Origin: Phoronis australis
Taxonomy: Eukaryota > Phoronida > Phoronidae
DNA: 64,000 bases
Direction of reading: 5' to 3'
Assembly (NCBI GenBank): GCA_002633005.1
Contig: NMRA01000375.1
Span: forward strand, 39,106 to 103,105
The position numbers and the translations under genes are program-made. Position 1 is the first letter of the stretch; every line of letters starts with the position of its first letter. Positions 1-10,900 of this stretch are shown here, piece after piece. A model generated the notes under the pieces. The model saw nothing but the letters and a program-made list of their open reading frames with translations. It ran no database searches and was not told the DNA's origin.

Positions 1-1007
1 ACGCGGGCATTGGACAGATCATTGACTAGCGACCACGTTACTTGGTGTTGGCTTACGTAGTTAATTAATATCTTACAAGGTGTTCTGTCAAGTACGACAT
101 ACAATAATTATACGCAGATGGATGGTGGACAACTGAGCAAGCCTAAAAAGGACATTTCATTGATTTGTTATTCTAAAGGTAGGTTGAACTTTAGAGTCTG
201 AAACGGCACTGACTTAATGTATTGTATAAGCAACTTTTAAATGGTCAAGATTAGAGAAATCTTTTCACCTGCTCATCTACCCATCTATCACTCTGTCTGC
301 TATCTGCCTATCTGACTCTCTGTCTGTCTTACAGCCTAACTATCTACCTGTACAGGTGTGTAATACAACCACTTTAAAGTTGTATTTCGCCCTTGTTTAG
401 CTGTCAATGTTCATTTCACACCTGAAGTGCTTTGGGGGTTAAAACATTACCACGCTCATCCGATCTTGAATTATTCACTAATAGGCCAGCAATTCAAGTA
501 ACAGGCAACGTGTGTCTGTGTCATTTTCGAATACGCAATTATAAGATCGGTCAGCTTCAATAAACTCTGAAGCGTTTTCTCGGGTCGCTGATGGTTTCCA
601 TGTACTCGTTGGTAACGAAAATAGAAACTTGTCGCGGTAAGGACTATTATGAGACAGATTTTACGATAGTAAAAGGGCTTCATTTCTAGTCAGCTAAACA
701 GAGAGAAATGCCGCTTTATCTTTGAACCACTTACCTACTTTCTCGCGTTACCTGCTGAATCCAAGATATGGTTAACAAAAATATCCGGTAACAAGACATC
801 TAACAATAAATGAATATATCTATTTCTCACATGACCTAGAATGTGTTACGACACGACTGGTTAATAACACCGAGTACGTAATTTTTGATATTATATGGGC
901 GAATCACAAAGTAGTGAAAACTGGAAATCCATACGCCTTACATTTTATGGTCTACAAAACATTAATACCAACACCCAAACGCGCGCCAACCAAACCATGC
1001 GCGTACC

Positions 1008-1245
1008 CAGGGGGGCTCAGGGGGCTCAAACGAGCCCCTCCCATTTGGCGAAGTGGGTCAGAAGGTCCGCCTCAGAGAAACAAAAAGTCCGAAAAACGAG
1101 ACGAATGTCCACCCAAATTCGGCGCGAATGCACAATTCATAGCTCTGAATGTAGTACCCCGTTTTCTTTTAGTCCCCGTTTTTTTTTCAGTAAAAATTCC
1201 ACATACTGAAAAATTTGAGTACCTCCTATATTTTAGGCTGGGTGC
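1008..1245 (+). repeat. Dispersed G/C-run repeat, copy 1
   Basis: The stretch from CCAGGGGGGCTCAGGGGGCT to about 1245 includes CATTTGGCGAAGTGGG, followed by an AAGGTCCGCC-like block and CAAAAAGTCCGAAAA. The same blocks, in the same order and on the other strand, lie at 51770-51955. The copies have diverged. It sits inside a collagen intron or past its last visible exon. The overlapping 126-residue reading frame is a repeat artefact. Confidence 0.7.
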
Positions 1246-1881
1246 GCGCGCATGCAAACAATGCTGGAATTCCATGAAGGTGGCAAGGTTATGATTGACA
1301 AATCAGGTGTCGCAACTGTACGTACTCCAAATCGGGGGGACATGGAAAAAAACTTCGCAAACGGACCCATCTACGGCGAATTCCATATCATCGTTCATTC
1401 AAAGAGAGACGAACACAAACTCAAGAAACGCGGTGAGACTGTTTAGCTCAGCTGTCTCAAGGCCAATTCAGTGCTCAGGTGCGGGAAGCCCTGCTAACTG
1501 TTAATTATGAACATTTGTTGAGTTTTAATATTACAACTTTAAACACCATTTATTACATTCTAATTTGAACATTTGTTACGAAAGCTGAATGCAGTTTGCA
1601 ACTGTGAAGTTTAAAATAAAACAGACTATTAACAAAAAGTAATTGAGTTACTTTACATTGTACAAGCGTGTTTTCACAAAAATTGCGACATGTGGTTGAA
1701 AGTTTTAGACATATTTCGGGATTTAAACGAAATTTCCAAAAGGTTTTGCCCATGACATAAATCTGAGACTCCTATAGGATTCTCTATTTTCACCTCATAA
1801 GTGCATGCCAGACAACGCCCTTAAAAGTACACGGTCAAGAAGATTCCGTATGCAACGGATAAATTTCCGAAATAACCTCAC

Positions 1882-1947
1882 CTGTGTTCCGTTTTGACCA
1901 GGTGGACCAGCGGGGCACGCGACTTGGCAAACATCGGTGGAGGTTTG
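1882..1947 (-). CDS. Collagen gene exon 7: linker and first Gly-X-Y triplets
   Basis: This 66-nt exon starts after a CCTTGCAG acceptor and ends at CAG/GTGAGG. It encodes QTSTDVCQVACPAGPPGQ and then NGTQ. GPP-GQN-GTQ are the first collagen triplets. It is phase 0 at both ends, as is usual for collagen exons. No further Gly-X-Y exon is visible between here and position 1. Confidence 0.82.
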
Positions 1948-4900
1948 CTGCAAGGCACAAAAATATCTAAAGGTCAAGCGTAATCCAAACCGAACTAAAG
2001 GAGTGAGTGTACTATTCTTAGTGTGATGGGTTGTGAAGATACCTTTCGATCAGCAGGTGTGAAGGTCAACCACGCATGCTTGCTAATTGCTATCACCTAG
2101 AAGCCATTCATCAAATTTTGCGTGTAAACCTTGCTTTGCTGACATTGTCAATTTCCTAGGTTTTCTGTAGAATACAAAGACAAACTGTATCAAATGCTTT
2201 CAACAGATCAAGTAAAATGTAATGTGACCGCGGTACATAATACAAAATCGCAGTCATATAAGCGCGTATTTAGGCTCAAGGGCCTATACATGAAGCTACG
2301 CCTGCATTCGGAAGTAGGCATGTGAGCATGTACACGAACATTTGATTGACACAAAGCTTGAAGGTGACGCTACAGACATACAAACCGCGTCCGTTTTTTT
2401 AATATTCTTAGTTAATTGGCTCAAAGAATGTATTGAAAAGTCTTGAGAACGTTACAAGCTCGCATAATTGCCTGCTGCGTGTACATGCTTTTAGTTTGTA
2501 GCCTAATTCTAAACACTTCACCGAGATTCGTAGAAGAAACTAACTTTTGGTTTAGAACACTGTTGCCTCTATAAAATTAATCTTGACTGTTCCATTCTCA
2601 AATGAGAAGTGATTTATGCTCCAGCACAGAACTGAAGAGAATGTGCTAGGCAAATGAAATGGCACGCCGTGACAAGTAAACTTTCAGAGCTTATTATCAA
2701 GCACTAACGAGCTGTCAATTCTTTCTAAATCCAGAAGTCACTCCTATTTTAAAGAGACCAAATTTACTAACTGTAATTGGCTTAAATCAACATTCGTTTT
2801 CACTGTAGACGAAATTATAAACCCTTTAACAGTATATTTGAAATTATGTTGGCATATCCAATGCTTTTAATGAAGGGGTGAATTTAAATCGTTTAACTTT
2901 ATCAGTTTCTTACCAATCATAGTACTCTATTCGGTTCTGGTTCATTTCAACGGGAACGTGTTTTGTCCAACTCTTGCAAATATGAAAACTAATTTTGCAA
3001 CAGTTTGTCACTGAGCTAGACTGTTATACACATGCACCTGTTATTCTAGACTGTTATACACGACATGTACATGTACCTGTTATTCTACACTGTTATACAC
3101 GACATGTACATGTACCTGTTATTCTAGACTGTTAAACACAACATGTACATGTACCTGTTATTCTGGACTGTTATACACGACATGCACATGTACCTGTTGT
3201 TCTAGACTGTTATACACGACATGTACATGTACCTGTTATTCTTCTTCGTTACCTGAACTCGTGTTATGTGTGTCATAATCTAGGAAATGCCTAGTTAAGC
3301 AAGTGGCGTAAACATGTTCCGCAGGTGCGAGCTTTAGTGGAGCACAAAGAGTTTGAAGGTATTTACAGGAAAGCACACACCTGTACAAAGGAAAGGCCAC
3401 CACCTGCGACTATAACAGAAATTTAGGCGCATGCTGCTTGAGAAAACAATTGTATTTGAAAAAGAAAATGCATTACTTCGGATACAGGCGCGTGGGTCTA
3501 AACACGCGCAAATACGGTTTGAACGTTTTTCTTGAAATGTCGAAATTACCATGCATATGCGTGCATATAAACAAACCCAGTTACCTCTTGAAGAGTGGAT
3601 TTGATTGCCTGTCAAAACAAAACAACTGTTACAACTGAAGTACGGCAGATCACGTGGCGGTAGGCACAAGTCGCTTTACAGTAATTTGTGACAGATGGGA
3701 CACTTGCGCTTTGTGGAATAATACCTCAAGCTGTAAATCGAGGCATTTAGAAACTTTATTAAGCACCTAATCACCTTGAAGAATTTTTAAAAACGCAGTA
3801 GTGTGAGCAGGAAACGTGAAATATGCCGTTTTCCTATTTTATTCCGACAAAATCGCCTTGTTCAAGCCTACGAATGAGCCGAATGAGTTGGCACTGCTTT
3901 CTCAGCGAAAAGATTAAGCGGCAATGAACCGGATTGCGTGGAAGAAACTAACTTGACCACTTGCCACTGTAAAATTGGTCTCAACTAGTTCCTTACTCAC
4001 ATGATAAGTGAATTTAGGTGATGCAAAGAACTAACATGAATACACACCGTGACAAGTCAAATTTCAGAGCCTGGTCTTAGGCAACAGCAAACTGTGAGTT
4101 CTCCCAAAGCCCAGAAATCAACTCTGATTTGGCTAGGAGACAACTTGAGACCAATTCCACGACACTATATAATCTAAATCAAAAGCTGTTTTCTGTGATG
4201 GAAGGCGGGTTTAAAGCCACTTTGATCAAATGAACGACGGAAAGACTCCTGACAGGACAATATCGATGCCTAATGAACTTCAAGAGGATCAAGCCAGAAA
4301 ACACTTTGGCAAGTTTCACTTAATCCCGACGCAGGACAATATAGCATGCTAAGCACTGTTTCTGGGCCTTGCTGCAAAAATACTATATGCCGGAAGACAG
4401 TGCCGTCATCCAGCCATTGTTCTACAGACGCCATTCTATAACCAAGGTAATTTAAGTATCAAAGGTGTCATGGACTGTCTTTCTTCCAAAAAAGACAACT
4501 TCAAGTTGTTCCCCAGTGAAGTTAGAAAGTTAAATCTGAAGAGGAAGAACTAGCTGTCCGTTACTGCGCGACGACTAGGATAAACAAGTTATTGGCAGGT
4601 TTGTCATTTTACTACGTACGCCAACACTAGCTTGCATTATCTTACTCATATCGAGCAGTAAAACCGGCGCGTAAAATAATCCCTACAGTAGTTACTCGTC
4701 ACAGTCTTGTCTCATGAAGCCTGCACACGCGTTGCCGCGATGATTTTCTGTTCTAGCCAGACGCCTCTCGCCAGAACAGAGCTGCGTTTCGTAGACCAGA
4801 AAAGCTGGTGTAATCACGTGCTGCACTGTGATGCATGGCAGTATCTCAGAAGATTTGCTGATCTGGCGTTCCTCAGTGGCCAACTTGATTATTGCCCACT

Positions 4901-7900
4901 TGTCTCACAGAGTGAATTTTTCCAATAAATTACTATTTGTTCACAACGTTTCAATATTTAATTGTAGGCCTAAGAATTGTTGGTGAGAGCGTAATTTATC
5001 CCATACGCGTTGAATCAGTCGAATGCAATACGACCATGTGATATGGTTTTCCTTATTCACCTTCTGCACTACTTCAACAATGCCCTCTGACATGGAAAGT
5101 TCAAAAGGTAGGTCAATGTCGACTCGACGTCGTTAGCCGGGTCGATTACCAAACTTTCCGAATATAGTTTAAAGTAATACAATTGCAGCAGTATAAATAA
5201 CACTCCACATATAACTAGGCGTGTCCCAAACGTAACATCTGGTAAAATACCATTAATTATATGGCACTTCTGTCTCAGTTTTCGATTGCTAAATCTTATA
5301 TCGTCTGTAACTCGCCAATTCCTCGGTAACTACAGGATCAAATATTGTTGTAATTTGACTATTTTTAGGAAATGTTGCAAGTTCAATACACAATTACCAT
5401 TTCATCTTTGATATCTCTTTTCAAGTAAGAAATCGTTACATTTAAAACTGTGTCTTTTACTAGAGAAAACTTGTAACCTAACGCGCAAGTATATACATAT
5501 AGGATGTGATACGCCACGTGAACAGTCTGGATGAAGTATTAAAAACATCTGCTGAAAAAGTGAAAGAAACTTAGAAACTCGAAGGGTATGGGATAAATAC
5601 AAAACGTCCATCAATTGGGGTAGATGAAGTAATATCCCACTCGGTCTCGGTCGATAATGTCTTCTGGGATATCACTTCATCTACGCCACTCTTGGTACGT
5701 TTTGTGTATATCTTACTCGTTTGTTACGTATCTAGAGAACACGTGGCATAAATTATGGCCATGGTCTCAAGTAACAGCAGGCAGTGTCCGGTTGCATGAA
5801 GCAGTCCGAAATAGGGACTTAACCAAGTTCTCTAGATTTACTGCGTATTTGCCCTTTCTTATGATGTTTTAGTTACATTACTGAGTCAATTTTTGGTTTT
5901 AATACACATCGAGAGTGAACCTGACGTTGAATTGTCGAAAATAAATAGGGATCTTTTCATGCAAGGCCCCTAACTAAGTATCTATTTATTAAGACAAACC
6001 TTAAGTCAAACTTAAGATTTCTTTCTTGGAACGGACTTTAGACAAATTTAAGTTTTACCTTAAAAATGATTGAAATCTAAGATTTGTCTTAGCTAAGTCA
6101 GTTTACTTGGAACGAGCCCTAGGACTGAGTTCCCTAGACGCAAGAAGCTCACAGAGTACGCTAGTTGGTCACGTGCTTCGCTTGTAATACATGGCGATAT
6201 CTTGCGTCTTTCTTCATATTGAGGTTTCGGGAGATTCTCGCGTCTACGGAATGCACGACTGGGTAGAGTGCCAATAACCGTGCAAATTTCTCAGGAAGAG
6301 AAAAGTGAGAAGACCATGTAAAATCACGAGAGTAAAGGCAACTTCGCACGAGACCGTACTAGGTTAACCTGGCGGCCAATAAAGTGATTGATCAGTGAAG
6401 GTTGGGATAGAATTCATTTTCCTTTCCATAAGCGAAGATATTTCGCCGCAGGAACATAACTCAGTTGTGAAAGGACAAGTAGGATAATTTGTAAGTCTAG
6501 TGTTTTGGAAGATGACAAGTGTAGTGCCTATCATAACCCTTATCCTAACCTTTAATTTAAGCGAATCACTAACACAATGGTGTTCATGTAGGCGATTTGC
6601 AGTCTACGTACCGGAAGTTCTTCGCAGGTTTCCCTTGTTGGTCTCGTCGAGTCACAGTGGATAACCATCCACTGAAGGTCAAACTGTGAACAACCATCAA
6701 CAGAATAAATCAGCAATTTTCATGAACAGTATACATGATGAATATTTAACATTGATCAGTAAGTACTTCACAAACCTCTTTGTATTCTGATATATCGCGC
6801 AAGCTACATCGTGCAGAATACCAAATGGTTTATATGACAACGTTCCACAAACACATAATGTGTGACCATACTGCCAAATTGACCACATCGATGTATCTCG
6901 AGTCCTCTAGTTTCATGAAACGTTGATTCGCGCTCACTTGTATCCAGCTGAACAAGACATCCTAACTTTAACCTAGATTACACAGTGGCTACTGAAAACA
7001 TAAATTCCTGTTCCAGATAAAAGGTTTACATGGACAGGAGGTCAATTATGCTTTGTAGACCCAAAAGCCCTCCTTTATCCTCTAGTACAGCAAAGAGTAC
7101 AAGAACTACGTTACACCAGCCGTTTCGTCCTTGGTTTCCATAGGCCCCATCAGTAGCCTGCCGTTGCTATCTATTTGACCTCTGGGTGAAAGCGGGAGGG
7201 ATGCCACCTTGTTGCAGTCAATAAATAACACCACACTGGCCCGGTTGACACTAAAGTATAGCTTGTGCCATTCTTTATCAAACACCTGCAACCAAACACC
7301 GAACATTAACTACCGTCGCACACGCAGACAAAACGCTGTTCTATGGAGTTTGAGTGGTACGGACATCGTGGAAGCGACTAGTAGCTTAGAGAACCCCGAC
7401 TCGTAAGCCTTCAACTGGCAACCCTGGTTCTCTAACGGAACCATATTGCTTTCGGCACATAACATGGCGTTGCAACAGTTCGTCACTGGTTCTTCAAGCT
7501 GAGGAATTTTTTAATCTGAATACGACAGCTGCGACCAAAAGGGCAGCAAATCGTTGACTATTGTAAAGTCATATCTAGGGTTTCCGAGCAAGGTGGTCCT
7601 CTATTTGCTATAGTTATAACTACACAAATGTGGACAGATCCCAAGGGTAATACTGTAGCATGTCATATGGGCCAAGGGAGGGCAACTTTGCTCTGCCCCA
7701 AGGATTGCTCTTTATTTTATCATACCACAACTGATTCTACTTTCATCAGATGTCTTCGTGTGTGGTTAGAATAGGAAAGTTTTGTCTGGGTGTTTTTATG
7801 TACTGTCATCTTCTGCTCGCTTTGTTTACAGGGTCAGGTGTTTATGGTTTCTGCAACCTGTAAGTGATCACGGATAGTGACACCAGACGTCGGGCGTCTA

Positions 7901-10900
7901 GCCGGTCAACATCGCTTTATAATGGAAGCTATAGTTTGCACTGCCTTTTACCCAATCAGAAGACAGGGGCATCAGTGATTGTATAATAAAACAAAGTGCA
8001 GTTGAGTGCAACATTGCTCTCCCGGGGTCCGTGTGATCAGATATACCTGAGTGATTGGTCCATATTTGTATAACATGTACCATAAGTTATTGGGCACAGA
8101 ATCAGAAGCAATCTGATTATGAGTGTGGATGAAAAGAAGCGAAACTTTGACTATAAACTTGCATATATCTGCGCTCATAATCGGTTTACTGCTTAAAGTA
8201 TTTATATGGTATTCCTGTGCATGTTGGTTCATCTTCAAATGTTCTCGACATGGGCGGCGGCATGGCAACTTAAAATAGACGGACCTATCAACATCGGTCT
8301 TCAAAGTCTTTGGAAGTAAAAAGGTTAGCTTTAAGGTTGAAGGCCACGTCGACTGAATATTGTTGTTTCCGAAATTCTTCAAAGGCTTTCACTTTGAAGT
8401 CAGTCAGTTTTCTGGCAAACAAGGTGTACGCACGAGCCAAAGTTACAGCATAATGAGAATGTGAACAATATTCTTAATTTTATCCCATACGCATTGAATC
8501 AGTCGAGTGAAATACTGTCAAGTAATAATGTTTTCCGTATTCACCTCCCGCACTACTTCAAGAGTGACCTCTGACATGGAAAGTTCAAAAGGTAGGTCAA
8601 TGTCGAATCGAAGTCTTTAGCCGGTTCGATCATTAAACTTTCCGAAAATAGTGTAAAGTAATAGAATTGCATCACTGTAAATAACAATCAACATGCAATA
8701 AGTTTCCATTCGTAACATCTGGAACAGGACTGTTAATTATATGACAATTCGCAAGTACATACATATAGGATGTGATCCGCCACGTGAGCAATCTGAGTGA
8801 CGCATTTAAAAAATTTGCGGAAAAAATAAAAAATTAGAAATTCTAAGCCTATGGGATAAATACAAAACGTACCTCGATTGTCGTAGACTCGACCTTATTC
8901 CGTGTATCGATAAGCGGAATAATGTCCCGTGGGATATTACTTCATCTACGCCACTCTCCGTACGTTTTGTGTATGTATTCTTATTACTTTATTAATACAT
9001 TAAGCTTTCAAAATATCCCTTTAAAAGCACGTGCTAGTAGCAGTCTTTACCGTACGTTGTGTTAATCTTAACAAAAAAATGATAGTTTGTGTAAAATTTC
9101 ATGCCTACGGTTTAAAGAAGTAACCCAAAGTCTATAAGAACAGATAAAGGGGGGATTGATACCTGATCCCTTACCTTTCTGACGTTGGTGAACTCGAGCG
9201 TCTGCACACGCCCTGTATAATCTAGAATGTAAAACTCCACGCTTTTTTTCAAACCGTTCAATCGAATTCCAAACTGGGGGTTATTGAATGTGTCTACTAC
9301 GCGCACTAGGTTCCATGTCTTCTTCCTGGCCTTGGGGCTCATCCGTAAAGTGCTGCCGAAGGAGAATTCGTTCGGAAGTCCGTGAGGAAATAGTTCTCTA
9401 AATGAATTTTGATCAATACGTTAGCGTCCTTCTTAAAATGATAACAGCCACGGTTACCGAACCATTCAATCTATTTTCAATCAAAAAATCCGCATTCCGA
9501 ACACTGAAACCAGGATTGAGTTCTGCAGACTCAAGAATCTCGCGAAAGAAGCTAGCGTGATCACGTGCTTCTCTTGCAATACATGGAGATATCTCGCCAG
9601 TGCATGATGGTATCTCGTCATGTTTTCGACATCTTGCGAAGTCTTGCGTGACTTTGCGTCTACGCAACGCACTGATCAAGTACTAAACAATGATAACAGA
9701 CTACGACCGAAAAATCGGATCACCGAGTTGTAAGATGTGAAAATTGGATTTCCGTGTTCGGAAAGTAGATTTCTCATTAACGAAAGTAGATTCGATGTTT
9801 CGCAATTTCCGAGCTCATTGTATGATATCTGGAAGCAAAACAAATAAAAAATCCTGGAAGCAAAAGAAACAGAATTCTGATGAAAATAACAGAAGTGCTA
9901 ATGAACAAAAAAATACTAAAATATCATCAATACAAGAACGTCACAGTAGTACTAAAATGTACTACTACCGTAAACTGAAAATTGTCTTCTGTTAGCTTTC
10001 GTGAAAGTGCAGTACATAAAAATTCAATAAACTGAACAAGGCAGTCATGTGAATGTCCGTTTTTACAAGATCCAAACTAAAATGAATTGTCAACGGTTAA
10101 CTTACTTTGTAGCCACGTTGAAGTGAGATCGTTTGGAAACTTTATAAGCAACTTGAAATTTATTGGAGCCCTGTATCAGCGCAACGCCTTTCATTTGTTT
10201 TCCGCTGTCTAAGCCATACGTCGAAATAAAGTCGAACGCTGCAATTGTGTTGACAAGATAAACAGACGAGAGTGAGAGAGCGATTAATGGATGCTTACAA
10301 CTAACAAGACTGTTGAGGAATTGAATTAATACCGGAAACACTTCCACGAAGAAAAGTGGTAAACGTAGGCTTACATTAGTGTTATCAGGGGCAAATATAT
10401 CCAAAACGAACAAATGTTAGGTTTCAATTTCACTATACCCGCTAACACAGCCCCCATCAGTCATAATTTTTTGACCTGTGACGTTTGTCGAAAATACAAA
10501 ATGTTTTCCGGCGTCGAAACCAGTAACCCAAGAGACTCGCCAGCGTGAAATGCATGGCGATATCTCGTGAATATTTGCATGATACTGCTAAATTCAAAAT
10601 ACACTCGCATTATAGGAACTCAGCCCAGAGGTGCGCTCCGTGAAAGCTATACACTCGCGAGACACTTCCGGCGAAGAGTATTCGCGCATGATCGAGCGAA
10701 AACTGGTGAATCGTTTTCTCAAAATTCAGCATTCTAGCTTCTCCGACCAACATTGGAGGTAATTTGCAAGATCATGATCGTCAGGTCTCGAGCTTACTCG
10801 CGAAACACTAGCTTTTTACTTTCGAGATTTTGCGTGGGCTTGCGTGATCTCGCCAACCAAGCAAGTCCTCGCGAGATATCAACATGCACAACAAGCGAAA

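Noticed and set aside
895-1294. Overlapping plus-strand frames of 104 and 126 codons
   Set aside because: They lie across a dispersed G/C-run repeat also present at 51770-51955 and show no conserved protein pattern.
3017-3241. CRISPR array
   Set aside because: The repeats are directly abutting with no unique spacers; it is a minisatellite, and the genome is eukaryotic.
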